From Desulfobotulus pelophilus (GTDB taxonomy: Bacteria > Desulfobacterota > Desulfobacteria > Desulfobacterales > ASO4-4), in NCBI RefSeq assembly GCF_026155325.1, contig NZ_JAPFPW010000013.1, positions 1 to 64,000 on the forward strand: a DNA stretch of 64,000 nucleotides. The letters run 5' to 3'. The position numbers were made by a program, and so were the translations under genes. A model generated the notes under the pieces. That model did no database searches, was not told where the DNA came from, and saw nothing but the letters and a program-made list of their open reading frames with translations. Of this stretch, positions 51,721-61,296 are shown in pieces; within the stretch, counting starts at the first letter, position 1, and each line of letters starts with the position of its first letter.

Positions 51721-53088
51721 TTAGAAACGATAGGTAAAGGTTATGCCGGCACCCAGAAGGTGGCCGTCTGCCCTGGCGTGAACCCTTGGGTCGTTCAGCC
51801 CCGCAACCTCAAAGGCTTTATTGAGGTTCACGGATTCGCCGCCCACCTGTCGGGTCTGTTCTATGGCCGTATACTGCAGTATGGTGTCGATGGTCATGTT
51901 CTGGCCAATGTTGAATCCCGCACCAAAGGAGTAGGTCTTTTTATCCGCGTCGGGCCACATGGTGTCCAGGGTTCTGTCCGGAATAGGGGAAGGATCATAG
52001 AAGTAACCGGCCCGCAGGGTGAGAAGATCGTTTACGATGAACTCACCGCCGAAGCGGAGCTGTCGTGTGTTTTCCCATCGGCGCTGGGAGCTGATCTCAT
52101 TTATACCGTAAGTATCAAACAGAGAGCCTGCAGCGATGTGTGTCAGAGGCTCTACCTGGTGCTGGTTGATGGACCATTCCGTCCATACCATGTCCATCTG
52201 GAGGGAAACACGGTCATGGGGGGTATAGCGTACCCCTGCCTGTACCTGCTGGGGATGGTTGTAGTCCAGGGTTGTTTTGGCGACTTTACGGCCATTTTCA
52301 AATACATCACCTTCAAAATCCGCATCCGTCTCGCTGCGGTAGGTCAGGCCCAGAGTCACCGTATCCGTAGGCCGGTACATAACACCCAGATTAAAGGAGT
52401 AGTTGACATCGTCTTTCAGTTCCACCTTTATGTGCTGGTAGCTCCCTCCGTTGGGTCCCAGTGCAGGGTTCGGTACCCATCTCATTACTTCGGCACCGGA
52501 TTCGGACATGCCAACGGAAACGCCGAAGCCCAGAGAAAGCCGCTCATTTACCTTGTAGGCTACGGTGGGATTGATGACCTTGCGGTTGTAATAGGAGTGG
52601 TAGGAGCTGCGGGCCAGTGGATTAACGGCCGGGTCTTTGGGAAATTCCACTTCAAGGCCAAAGGGTGCATACACGCCCACGCCAAAGGCAATACGATCTG
52701 TTATGGGCATGGCAAAACCCAGGTGGGGAGCGATGAGCAGGGGGGCGTCATCGGAAACGGATGCCTGATTGTCAAAGGTGGGCGTGTTCGGTGCCTGGAG
52801 ATCGAAGCCTGCAAGTGGATGATTGGCAGCCGCTCCTTCTACATAAATATTTTTCAGCTTGATGGAAGGATCAATGAGGTGCACCCCTGCGGCCAGAGTT
52901 GGCCGGTCAATCTGAGTCAGTCCGGCGGGGTTGTAATACACGGCAAAGGGGTCATCGGCATAGGCACTGTACGCACCGCCCATGGCGGCGGCCTTGGCCC
53001 CGATACCGAAGGTGTCAACGCAGCCGGCATGGGCCACTCCTGCACCGAAAGTAAGGGCTGCTGCCAGACAGAACAACTTCTTTTTCAT
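51721..53088 (-). CDS. OmpP1/FadL family outer-membrane transporter
   Basis: The 455-residue protein has a signal peptide (MKKKLFCLAAALTFGAG to AHA) followed by CVDTFGIGAKAAAMGGAYSA, the FadL N-terminal hatch segment with the conserved NPAGLTQ. A 14-strand barrel ends in aromatic YRF. Members take up fatty acids or hydrophobic aromatics. It starts after AGGAGG and has its own terminator. Confidence 0.93.
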   Translation of the reverse strand: MKKKLFCLAAALTFGAGVAHAGCVDTFGIGAKAAAMGGAYSAYADDPFAVYYNPAGLTQIDRPTLAAGVHLIDPSIKLKNIYVEGAAANHPLAGFDLQAPNTPTFDNQASVSDDAPLLIAPHLGFAMPITDRIAFGVGVYAPFGLEVEFPKDPAVNPLARSSYHSYYNRKVINPTVAYKVNERLSLGFGVSVGMSESGAEVMRWVPNPALGPNGGSYQHIKVELKDDVNYSFNLGVMYRPTDTVTLGLTYRSETDADFEGDVFENGRKVAKTTLDYNHPQQVQAGVRYTPHDRVSLQMDMVWTEWSINQHQVEPLTHIAAGSLFDTYGINEISSQRRWENTRQLRFGGEFIVNDLLTLRAGYFYDPSPIPDRTLDTMWPDADKKTYSFGAGFNIGQNMTIDTILQYTAIEQTRQVGGESVNLNKAFEVAGLNDPRVHARADGHLLGAGITFTYRF

Positions 53089-53337
53089 GAATGCCTCCTT
53101 GGTGGTTGAAACGTGAACAATCCCTTGGTGTGTGGACCGTTTGTTGTCGGGATCTCCCGGATCAGATGGTATGCAAAGATTTTTTTTGCATACACAGGTC
53201 TGGCAAGAGAACTCGAATTGACCAAATGTTCATCTGTTGGCGCTTGGAATAAGGATTGTGAAAAGCGAACGGTGTTTCACATGTAGCGGAGAGAAGATGC
53301 GAAGTCAAGAAAAAATACAGGGTCCGGAAGGAAAAGA

Positions 53338-53357
53338 AAGGGGCCCCAAGGCCCCTT
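53338..53357 (-). terminator. Terminator of the VCBS-repeat gene
   Basis: AAGGGGCC (53338-53345) and GGCCCCTT (53350-53357) form an 8-bp stem with a 4-nt loop; on the minus strand TTTCTTTTCC follows. Confidence 0.65.
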
Positions 53358-53367
53358 AAGGGTGTAC

Positions 53368-54822
53368 TCAGCGGAAAAGAGCGCAGGTCACAAAGCGGGT
53401 TTCCGGAGAAAGGGAGAGGTCTCCACCACCTTTTACAACAGCCAGTATGACTTTAGCCGGTTCTTCTTTGCTTGCAGGAAGTAGAATAAAGTCGGCAATA
53501 TAGCCATCAAGCTCCGGTGTTTCAGCCGCTATTTCCATTTCATATCCGTTCCACGAAAGGAGGTGGAGGCTTCCCGTGCGAAAGATACGAAGGCGCTGGA
53601 AAAGACGACCCGCTGCCTCCACATTGCGCAGAACCAAAAGGCTTTCCGTACCGTCCGGATCGGCAAGAATCCGGGTGCGACCGGTAAAATAGTGGCGACT
53701 GCTGGAAGCTTCCCGTCCGCTTTTTTCCGCATAATCCATGGAAACGGGAAGGCCGGCATAGGCAAGGCGACTTTCCCAGAAGGATTCCTTTTTGTCGGAG
53801 AGGAGGGATAGGGTGCCGTTATCCGCTATATACAGATAGTCGTTCAGGCTGTTGCCCCGTATGCGCAGGGGAATAGCGTCAAAAAGATGGACTTCCGGAT
53901 GGCTGCTTTCGCTGAGGAGTATCCGGTTGTTGCCGAGCCGGGCTTCTGCCACAGGACCGGAAAAAAGTTCGTCCCGGAAGCCCCGCATGCGGGTGAGCAT
54001 AACGGCTTCGCCCAGTCTGTTGCGGCTTTTGACAAAAAAACGATTTTCCGGTCCGGCAACGGAGCGCAAATTTCCTTTTTCATATACCAGCACCTGAGAT
54101 CGCATTCTCTGGGTGTTGGGGTTAATGGCCGTGAGCCAGATTTCCGCACGGCCATCTCCGCTGGTATCCATGACATCCATGCGCAGGGCATTTTCGTGGG
54201 CGGGCAGCGTAAGGGATGCAAGGGTTGTCTGAAGGTCGGGGTCCATGACGCGGATATCCCTTCTATCCACAAGAACGATTTCCCTTTTACCATCTCCCGT
54301 AAGATCTCCGCTGTCCATGGAAAGGACAGAGCCTTTTTCGGGAGCTGTCATGTGGATGACCTCAAAGGAGGGGCCGGACTGGCCTTTCTGCCGGGCAGCG
54401 GGAAGGGGCAGGGCCTGTGCCGGTACGGGGGGTCTTTCCGTGAAAAAAGTCAGAACCGCATCTCCGAAAGTGGTGATTTCCGGTAGTACATCTCCCTCAT
54501 CTGTTGTGCTGTTTCTGCGGGAAAGGGCTACCTTATCCGTGGCAAGATGAATGAGGGCCAGATCGGTCACCATGGTACCGCCAAAGGCTGTGAGGCGGGT
54601 ACGGATTTCAAAATCTGCCTCGTCGGGATTCCGGGCCAGCCTGCCCGCTGCGGCCATCTGGGCATCCAGCAGCGAGGTGATGCCATGGCCGAGAAACTGC
54701 AGATCTCCGGAAGCATGGACGGTTGTGGGGGCAATGCGCAGGGTTTCGGCTGCATGGAGAGAGGAAGATGCCATACTAAGGAAGCAGGCGAGGTAAAGGA
54801 AAAGGTTGACGGGGCGGCGCAT
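53368..54822 (-). CDS. Secreted VCBS/FG-GAP-repeat protein
   Basis: I chose ATG 54822 after AAAGGAG, giving 484 residues. A signal peptide (MRRPVNLFLYLACFL to HAA) is followed by an LpoB/TolB-like N-terminal part and calcium-binding FG-GAP-like repeats: GDLTGDGKREIVLVD and DTSGDGRAEIWLT. A beta-propeller in the periplasm or on the surface is likely. Function unknown. It is monocistronic and divergent from the porin. Confidence 0.8.
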   Translation of the reverse strand: MRRPVNLFLYLACFLSMASSSLHAAETLRIAPTTVHASGDLQFLGHGITSLLDAQMAAAGRLARNPDEADFEIRTRLTAFGGTMVTDLALIHLATDKVALSRRNSTTDEGDVLPEITTFGDAVLTFFTERPPVPAQALPLPAARQKGQSGPSFEVIHMTAPEKGSVLSMDSGDLTGDGKREIVLVDRRDIRVMDPDLQTTLASLTLPAHENALRMDVMDTSGDGRAEIWLTAINPNTQRMRSQVLVYEKGNLRSVAGPENRFFVKSRNRLGEAVMLTRMRGFRDELFSGPVAEARLGNNRILLSESSHPEVHLFDAIPLRIRGNSLNDYLYIADNGTLSLLSDKKESFWESRLAYAGLPVSMDYAEKSGREASSSRHYFTGRTRILADPDGTESLLVLRNVEAAGRLFQRLRIFRTGSLHLLSWNGYEMEIAAETPELDGYIADFILLPASKEEPAKVILAVVKGGGDLSLSPETRFVTCALFR

Positions 54823-54954
54823 GATGAATAACTCCTTTGTTGGCGGGGAATGGTCTGCAAGCACTGTCCGGAAACGATGTCCCCATTTCTATAAGAGATT
54901 TTTGGTTTTTATGCAAAGGGTCGCATAAAAAAAACGCTGTTTTGAAAAACTGTG

Positions 54955-54984
54955 TTGACTTATCTTTTCCGCAGATGGTAATCA
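54955..54984 (+). promoter_or_regulatory. Candidate promoter of the porin gene
   Basis: TTGACT at 54955-54960, 18 bases, then TAATCA at 54979-54984, about 95 bases before the porin start. A fair sigma-70 match. Confidence 0.4.
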
Positions 54985-55077
54985 TAGACCTGTATTTTTC
55001 TGACAAGGAGAAGGGTCAGGCCTTGCGGAAAACAAAAAGAGGAAGTTCATTTACCGTACTTTTCAAGGAGAATGCCC

Positions 55078-56316
55078 ATGAAAAAGTTGTTTGTTTCCGC
55101 CGTTGCGGGTTTGGCCATGCTTGGTCTTGCCCTGCCGGCAGCAGCCATGGATCATGAGTTTGGCGGTTATTGGAGAACCCGTGCTGTGGCAACGGGTGAT
55201 TTTAACAACATGAATGATGCCAGCTATGTGGATACCCGTACCCGTCTGTTCTACACGGCCAAATTTTCTGACAACCTGAAGTTTGTCAACAAATTTGAGT
55301 TCAACACCGTGTGGGGTGACGATGACGGTGGTGATATCAGTGCTGACGGCAAGAATGACTGGCGCATCAAGAATTCCTATGTAGACATGACCTTTGGTGA
55401 CTGGAATGCCACCGTAGGTATCCAGGGTGGTGTGATTGCCCGTGGTTTCCTTTTTGATGATGATTTTTCCGGTGCTGTGGTAACCTATAAAGCCGCTGGT
55501 TTTGATGTTCCCGTCATGTGGATTAAGCACACAGAAGGCTCTTACGGTGGTGCCGGTAGTGGCGATAATGATTATGACGTCGATTATCTGGTTGTGAATC
55601 CTACCGTTGCCCTTTCTGACCAGCTGTCCCTTAATCCTGTTTTCATGTGGGTACGTTCTGAAGATGCCAGCCAGTCAAATGGTTTTGGTGTTAACTTCGG
55701 ATTTACCCCGGAAGATGTGAATCTTTTCTATCTCGGCTTGAATGCTGACATGGATTTCGGTATGGGTTCCGCATGGTTTACCGGTATTTATCAGTTCGGC
55801 AGCATTGACCATGCTCCTCTGGCAGGTTCCACAAGCACAGATGTTAAAGCCTACCTTGTTGCCCTTGGTGGTAACGTGGATCTGGGTGCTTTTAATGTTC
55901 ACGGTGAAATGTTCTACGCCTCCGGTAACGACAGTGGCAGCGACTATGAGCAGTTCTTTGTGCCTGCCGGTCAGTCCTACTACTGGTCTGAAATTATGGG
56001 TCTTGGAACTTTTGATAACTATGGTTCCAATGGTTCCCCTGAAGATGCAATTGGTAACATCATGGCCTTCAATCTGGGTGCCTCCATGTCTCCCATTGAA
56101 AAGCTGACCGTGACCGCTGATATCTGGTATGCGCAGCTGGCTGAAAAAGATATAAATGGCGAAGATGAGCTGGGAACGGAACTGAACCTGAAAGCTTCCT
56201 ACAAGCTGATGGATAACCTGAATGTAGATGTGGTGGGTGCCTATCTCTTTGCCGGTGATGCCACAGGTAAAGATGATCCCTGGCTGGTTGGTACTCAGCT
56301 TTCTCTGAAATTCTAA
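55078..56316 (+). CDS. Outer-membrane trimeric-type porin
   Basis: A 412-residue barrel protein with signal peptide (MKKLFVSAVAGLAMLGLA to AAA). I chose ATG 55078 because AAGGAG is seven bases upstream; ATG 55072 is too near. It starts with FGGYWRTRAV, is rich in Gly, Asp and aromatic residues in alternating strands, and ends in SLKF. The layout fits the homotrimeric porins of Desulfovibrio-type bacteria. Codon use looks like that of a highly expressed gene. It has a strong terminator. Confidence 0.87.
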   Translation: MKKLFVSAVAGLAMLGLALPAAAMDHEFGGYWRTRAVATGDFNNMNDASYVDTRTRLFYTAKFSDNLKFVNKFEFNTVWGDDDGGDISADGKNDWRIKNSYVDMTFGDWNATVGIQGGVIARGFLFDDDFSGAVVTYKAAGFDVPVMWIKHTEGSYGGAGSGDNDYDVDYLVVNPTVALSDQLSLNPVFMWVRSEDASQSNGFGVNFGFTPEDVNLFYLGLNADMDFGMGSAWFTGIYQFGSIDHAPLAGSTSTDVKAYLVALGGNVDLGAFNVHGEMFYASGNDSGSDYEQFFVPAGQSYYWSEIMGLGTFDNYGSNGSPEDAIGNIMAFNLGASMSPIEKLTVTADIWYAQLAEKDINGEDELGTELNLKASYKLMDNLNVDVVGAYLFAGDATGKDDPWLVGTQLSLKF

Positions 56317-56368
56317 TTCCTGATACTGTAATTCGGGAAAAAGAGGTTCATGGCTTATAAGTAAGATC

Positions 56369-56410
56369 AACCCGGAAGGTGCTGCAAAGCCCTTCCGGGT
56401 TGTTTTTTTT
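56369..56410 (+). terminator. Terminator of the porin gene
   Basis: AACCCGGAAGG (56369-56379) and CCTTCCGGGTT (56391-56401) form an 11-bp perfect stem with an 11-nt loop, followed by a G and eight T. Confidence 0.93.
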
Positions 56411-56733
56411 ATCCCTTTGTGACCTCAGAGCGCCCGCGGCACACAGTGAAGTATTGCCAAACGCCGGGGTCAGGAATCATGCACAGTTTTACCCGCAGGT
56501 CGCCCACCGGCCTGTTGCCGCCGCATGGTACAGAAGAAAGGGGTCCTGTACTTTTGCTTGCCCGCAACCCTTGACAAAGCCTTATTTACCATCGGGTAGC
56601 GCAGACGTAAAAAACTTGTAGCCCAAACCAAAAGAGCGAAACCCGGAAGGTTTACGCTCTTTTGTAGGATATGTGCTGTTTGTTTTGTAAAGCGCGTTGC
56701 TGAGATTTGCGAGCTGTCTGTTATGGTTGTTTT
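56411..56733. other. Gene-free region between porin and gatB
   Basis: About 320 bases. Besides the terminator-like stem at 56629-56664 I see no gene and no clear riboswitch. Small hairpins are possible, none striking. Confidence 0.35.
56629..56664 (-). terminator. Terminator-like stem after gatB
   Basis: CAAAAGAGCG (56629-56638) and CGCTCTTTTG (56655-56664) form a perfect 10-bp stem that continues inward as AAACC/GGTTT with one bulge. It lies about 70 bases beyond the gatB stop on the minus strand, with TTTTGGTTTGGG after the stem. Confidence 0.65.
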
Positions 56734-58167
56734 TTATTGTAGCATGCGCTGAAGCAGTTCCGTTACCATCTTCGGGTTGGCCTGCCCCCGGCTGGCCTTC
56801 ATGATCTTGCCCATGAAAAAGGCCATGAGCTTGGTTTTGCCGCCCTTATAAGCTTCCACCTCCGCAGGGTTTTCCTCCAGCACTCTGAGAACCATGGTTT
56901 CCAGTTCCGATGTGTCGGACACCTGGGAAAGCCCTTTTTCATGGATGATAGCCTGTGCCGTCTTTTGGGTTTCCGCCATTTCCTCCAAAACTTCTTTGGC
57001 TATTTTGTCGTTGATCTCTCCCTTTTCCAGAAGCTGCAGCAGTTCTCCCAGGGCTTCCGCCGATATGGGGGTGCTGTCAATGGACAGACCCTTTGCGTTG
57101 AGAAGACCCAGCAGATGAACGGCCACCCAGCTGGTGCAGCGTCGTACATTGTTGCTTGTTGTCAGGCAGGACTCAAAGTAATCCGCAAGCTCCCTTGAAG
57201 CGGTCAGGGTGGCTGCATCATCGGGTTTCAGGCCCATTTCGTTTATGAAACGGAGTTTTCTGGCCTCCGGCAGTTCAGGAAGGTTTTTTTGAATTACCTG
57301 AATCCAGTTTTCATCCAGTACAAGGGGTACGAGGTCAGGATCGGGGAAGTAGCGGTAATCATGGGCCTCTTCCTTGCTGCGCATGGCAAAGCTCTGATTT
57401 TTCACACTGTCCCAGAGTCTTGTTTCCTGGGTGATGGTTCCCCCGCTGCGCAGGATGCTTTCCTGTCGCTTGATTTCATAGGAAATGGCTTTTTCAATAT
57501 AGCGGAAGGAGTTCAGGTTTTTCAGCTCCGTGCGGGTTCCAAGCTTTGTTTCTCCCTTCGGGCGCAGGGATACGTTGGCATCACAGCGGAAGCTGCCCTC
57601 TTCCATATTACCGTCGCAGACATCCAGATAACGGACAATGGCGTGAAGCTGGCGCAGATAGGCCACAGCCTCGGCAGGGGATGACAGGTCCGGTTCACTG
57701 ACCACTTCAATGAGGGGAGTGCCCGCACGGTTCAGATCCACAAGGCTGGCAGGGCGAAAGGGGTCGTGGCTGGATTTACCCGCATCCTCTTCCATGTGGA
57801 TGCGGGTAATGCCGATGCGTTTTTTTTCCGGCCTGCCTTCCATCTCAATTTCCAGCCAGCCGTGTTCGCCTATGGGCATGGTAAATTGGGAAATCTGGTA
57901 GGCTTTAGGAAGGTCCGGATAAAAATAATTTTTCCGGTCAAACCGGCTTTCCCGGTTCAGAGTGCAATGGGTAGCCAGAACAGCCTTTACCGCTAGCTCG
58001 GCAGCTTTCCGGTTGAGCACGGGAAGGCTGCCGGGAAGGGCCAGACATACGGGGCAGGTGTGGGCATTGGGAGCCGCACCAAAGGCCGTGGAGCAGTTGC
58101 AGAATATTTTGCTGGCGGTTTTGAGCTGAACATGCACCTCAAGGCCGATGACGGGTTCAAAATCCAT
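56734..58167 (-). CDS. gatB: Aspartyl/glutamyl-tRNA amidotransferase subunit B
   Basis: GatB activates and amidates misacylated Glu-tRNA(Gln) or Asp-tRNA(Asn) as part of GatCAB. The frame is open to 58395, but ATG 58167 after AAGGA gives the standard N-terminus [15 protein letters not shown] and 477 residues, the usual size. Family signatures are [28 protein letters not shown] and the YqeY-like C-terminal domain. gatC and gatA are not in this window. Confidence 0.96.
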   Translation of the reverse strand: MDFEPVIGLEVHVQLKTASKIFCNCSTAFGAAPNAHTCPVCLALPGSLPVLNRKAAELAVKAVLATHCTLNRESRFDRKNYFYPDLPKAYQISQFTMPIGEHGWLEIEMEGRPEKKRIGITRIHMEEDAGKSSHDPFRPASLVDLNRAGTPLIEVVSEPDLSSPAEAVAYLRQLHAIVRYLDVCDGNMEEGSFRCDANVSLRPKGETKLGTRTELKNLNSFRYIEKAISYEIKRQESILRSGGTITQETRLWDSVKNQSFAMRSKEEAHDYRYFPDPDLVPLVLDENWIQVIQKNLPELPEARKLRFINEMGLKPDDAATLTASRELADYFESCLTTSNNVRRCTSWVAVHLLGLLNAKGLSIDSTPISAEALGELLQLLEKGEINDKIAKEVLEEMAETQKTAQAIIHEKGLSQVSDTSELETMVLRVLEENPAEVEAYKGGKTKLMAFFMGKIMKASRGQANPKMVTELLQRMLQ

Positions 58168-58372
58168 GGGTTGATCCTTAGCTCTGGTTTGTTTTCGTTC
58201 ACATCCGGACGAACAAGAAAAATTAGTATGCATACGCTTTTGTGTCAATCCTCTTGAAGGGGAAGAAGGGGGGCTTTTATGCTTTACAAGGCTTGGAAAA
58301 AATCGGAAAAGGACCTTTGCGCCACCATTGGTGGAGTTGTTGTAGGACATCGGGTCTGTAAGGAGGAATCTG

Positions 58373-58561
58373 TTGGCTTTTTTTCTCTGTGTCATCGGTA
58401 TGGTTATGATAGTGGAAGGTATTCCTTACTTTGCCTTTCCGGAAAAAATGAAGCGCATGCTGGCTGAAATGCAGAAGCTTCCTGCTGCAAGGCTCCGTCG
58501 CTTCGGATTTGTGCTCATGATGGTGGGATTGGCCCTGGTCTATCTGGGGCGGGGGCTGTAG
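58373..58561 (+). CDS. YjeT/DUF2065 family small membrane protein
   Basis: A 62-residue protein starting with TTG at 58373 after AAGGAGG. Two membrane helices ([18 protein letters not shown] and [16 protein letters not shown]) flank [21 protein letters not shown], which matches the DUF2065 pattern (YjeT). Function unknown; in proteobacteria the gene is often next to hflC or purA. Here it is divergent from gatB and upstream of queA. Confidence 0.8.
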   Translation: MAFFLCVIGMVMIVEGIPYFAFPEKMKRMLAEMQKLPAARLRRFGFVLMMVGLALVYLGRGL

Positions 58562-58880
58562 TCGTTTTTGGCGTCTGTGTGAAAAGAGCTTGCTGTTCCG
58601 GTAACATGAATCCGGTTTTTTACTCAGACGCAGCCTTTTTTCCTGCCCTCCTGACTTTATCCTGATTGGAAGTCTGGTTTTCCAGTGCTGGCCCTGGGTC
58701 GTGGACAGGCCGAAATTCTGTCTCCTTATCTTTCCGATCGGCCGGGTGTCATTTTTCAGGGGGAATGGTGCAGGGCCTGCTCTGTGGGATGGGGCTTTTA
58801 TCTTGATTCAGATAGAAATAGCTGAACAAGGGTGGTAACCAGAATAAAGAATAGATTTCGTTTGTTTGAAAGGGTTTTCC
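58562..58880. other. Gene-free region between DUF2065 and queA
   Basis: About 320 bases. A perfect 7-bp pair GCGTCTG/CAGACGC encloses roughly 50 bases, including a small CCGG hairpin before six T; six more T follow shortly after the outer pair. Together they may end the DUF2065 transcript. Confidence 0.4.
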
Positions 58881-59939
58881 ATGTTCAGCCTTTCGGATTA
58901 TGCTTATCATCTGCCTCCCGAACTGATAGCGGATCGTCCCGTTCCGGAAAGGGATACCTCCCGTCTTCTGGTGCTGGATCGCAGAAGTGGTTTTCTGTCT
59001 CATCATTTTTTTACGGATGTGACAAGTCTGTTTCGGGCTGGAGATCTTCTGATCGTTAATGATACCCGGGTGATACCTGCAAGACTCCATGGCACAAAGA
59101 TAAGTGGCGGCAGGGTGGAGATTCTGCTTCTGGATTATGTGGGAGGATGTCTTCATCTGGAAAAGAATGGCTTTTTTCAGTGCTCCTGCCTGATGAAGGC
59201 ATCCAAAAGACCGGCTCAGGGGAGCCGGATTCTGATCGGAGACCGCCTGCAGGCGAGGGTGGAGGAGTTGGAGGCGGATGGTTCTGTTATTTTGTCCTTT
59301 CATTCAGAGGCTCCCATGCCTCAGGCACTTCTGGAAGCAGGCAGCCTGCCCCTGCCTCCCTATATTGAACGGAAAGAGGAAGATCCGGAAGATGCCCTTC
59401 ACTACCAGACCGTGTATGCGCGGAAGGAAGGGGCTGTGGCGGCACCAACGGCCGGTCTGCACTTTACGGATCGCCTTCTTGGGCATTTACGGTCTATGGG
59501 CGTGGAAGTACAGCCGCTGACCCTGCATGTGGGCTATGGCACCTTTGCCCCTGTCCGGGTGGACGATATCCGGAGTCACAGAATGCACCATGAGCGATTT
59601 GAGATCGGGGAAGAAACAGCGTCTGCCATTTTGAAGGCAAAGGCTGAAAAAAGAAGGGTGATTGCCGTGGGAACTACCTGCGTGCGTACCCTGGAGTATG
59701 CGGCCGCACAGGAAGGCGGGTTGAAGCCGGGTGGGGGATCCTGTGATCTGTTCATTTATCCCGGCTTTTCCTTCCGGGTTGTGGATGTCATGCTCACCAA
59801 TTTTCATCTGCCGGAAACCACTCTCATGATGCTGGTATCCGCCTTCGGAGGCTATGAACATATTCAAAATGCCTACAAAGAAGCCATCGCAAAGAGGTAT
59901 CGTTTTTTCAGTTATGGGGATGCCATGCTGATGATCTGA
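58881..59939 (+). CDS. queA: S-adenosylmethionine:tRNA ribosyltransferase-isomerase
   Basis: Adds the cyclopentene part to preQ1 in tRNA during queuosine synthesis. ATG 58881 follows GAAAGGG and gives 352 residues. Signatures are YHLPPELIADRPVPERD, LLIVNDTRVIPARL, the segment APTAGLHFT and TLHVGYGTFAPVR. Placed upstream of tgt, the preceding enzyme in the pathway. Confidence 0.96.
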   Translation: MFSLSDYAYHLPPELIADRPVPERDTSRLLVLDRRSGFLSHHFFTDVTSLFRAGDLLIVNDTRVIPARLHGTKISGGRVEILLLDYVGGCLHLEKNGFFQCSCLMKASKRPAQGSRILIGDRLQARVEELEADGSVILSFHSEAPMPQALLEAGSLPLPPYIERKEEDPEDALHYQTVYARKEGAVAAPTAGLHFTDRLLGHLRSMGVEVQPLTLHVGYGTFAPVRVDDIRSHRMHHERFEIGEETASAILKAKAEKRRVIAVGTTCVRTLEYAAAQEGGLKPGGGSCDLFIYPGFSFRVVDVMLTNFHLPETTLMMLVSAFGGYEHIQNAYKEAIAKRYRFFSYGDAMLMI

Positions 59940-60142
59940 TTTCAGTCGGATTTTGTAGCTGTTTTGCTTGGTTTTTTTGAACTGACGAGGCTATCATTTT
60001 ATTGGTTCGGTTTTTGTGCAAGGGATCCCCTGCATCTGTCGGCCAGAAATGGCCATTATCAAACGGAAAAGGCAGGGAAGAATGAGGTCTGGCTGTATTC
60101 CGCTTTTTCCCTGAAACCTGTTGGAAAGAAATTCGAAAGACC

Positions 60143-61264
60143 ATGCTAACCTTTGAACTGGAAAACCGCTCTTCAGACTCTTCGGCCAGAGCCGGGACAA
60201 TTCATACGGCCCACGGAGCCATTGAAACGCCCATTTTCATGCCTGTGGGAACCCAGGGTACGGTCAAGGGGCTGACTCCGGAAGATCTGCTGGCCTGCGG
60301 GAGCCAGATTATTCTCGGGAATACCTACCATCTGTACCTGAGACCGGGTGCCGAGCTTCTTTCCCGTTTTGGCGGTTTGCACCCTTTTATGCACTGGGAG
60401 AAACCCTTGCTTACGGATTCGGGCGGATTTCAGGTTTTTTCCCTGGCGGCCCTTTCCAAAATCACGGATGAGGGGTATCGTTTTCAGTCTCACATAGACG
60501 GTTCCGCCCACCTGTTCACACCGGAATCCGTGGTTGCCATGCAGGAAGTCATCGGTTCGGATATCATGATGTGTCTGGATCAGTGTATTCCCTATCCTGC
60601 GGAGCGCAGTCTGGCGGAGAAGGCTCTGGAGCGGACCACCCTGTGGGCACAGCGCTGCCGGAAGGCATGGGAGGAGAAAGCGGGGCAGCGTAACAGTCTT
60701 TTTGGTATAGTGCAGGGAGGTATGTTCACGGATCTGAGAAAGCGATCTGCGGAAGAGCTTGTGGCCCTTGATTTCCCGGGATATGCCATAGGAGGCTTAA
60801 GTGTGGGGGAGCCCACGGAACTCATGTATGAAATGGGGGCGTTTACCTTGCCCCTGCTGCCGGACAGCAGGCCCCGTTATATCATGGGTGTTGGAACTCC
60901 TGAAAACCTTGTGGAACTGGTTTCGTTGGGTGCGGATATGTTCGATTGCGTGATGCCCAGCCGCAATGCAAGAAATGGTAAGCTTTTTACCCGCTATGGT
61001 GATATCAATATTGCCAACAGCCGTTTTCGTATGGATGAAAAACCTCTGGATGAAACCTGTACCTGCTATACCTGTCGGCATTACTCCAGGGCCTATCTCA
61101 GACATTTGTTCAAAAGCAGGGAGCTTCTGGCCTACCGGCTGAATACTTTGCACAATATTCATTATTATCTGGATCTGATGCGGTGCATGCGTGCGGCCAT
61201 TCTTGAAGACAGGTTTGCCGCCTTTCGTAGCCATTTTATGACAGAACGGGCCCGGGGCCTTTAA
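60143..61264 (+). CDS. tgt: tRNA-guanine transglycosylase
   Basis: Exchanges guanine-34 for preQ1 in tRNAs for Asp, Asn, His and Tyr. The 373 residues show TPIFMPVGTQGTVKG, the catalytic Asp in LLTDSGGFQVFS, the nucleophile Asp in DCVMPSRNARNG, and zinc ligands CTCYTCRH. It follows queA by about 200 bases. The tRNA-Asp with GTC anticodon at 7245 is one expected substrate. Confidence 0.96.
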   Translation: MLTFELENRSSDSSARAGTIHTAHGAIETPIFMPVGTQGTVKGLTPEDLLACGSQIILGNTYHLYLRPGAELLSRFGGLHPFMHWEKPLLTDSGGFQVFSLAALSKITDEGYRFQSHIDGSAHLFTPESVVAMQEVIGSDIMMCLDQCIPYPAERSLAEKALERTTLWAQRCRKAWEEKAGQRNSLFGIVQGGMFTDLRKRSAEELVALDFPGYAIGGLSVGEPTELMYEMGAFTLPLLPDSRPRYIMGVGTPENLVELVSLGADMFDCVMPSRNARNGKLFTRYGDINIANSRFRMDEKPLDETCTCYTCRHYSRAYLRHLFKSRELLAYRLNTLHNIHYYLDLMRCMRAAILEDRFAAFRSHFMTERARGL

Positions 61265-61296
61265 AATGACCACAAGCGATCATGAAAGGAAGGGAC

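Noticed and set aside
51610-53109. 499-residue open frame on the plus strand
   Set aside because: Antisense to the FadL-like gene, which has signal peptide, conserved hatch segment and terminator.
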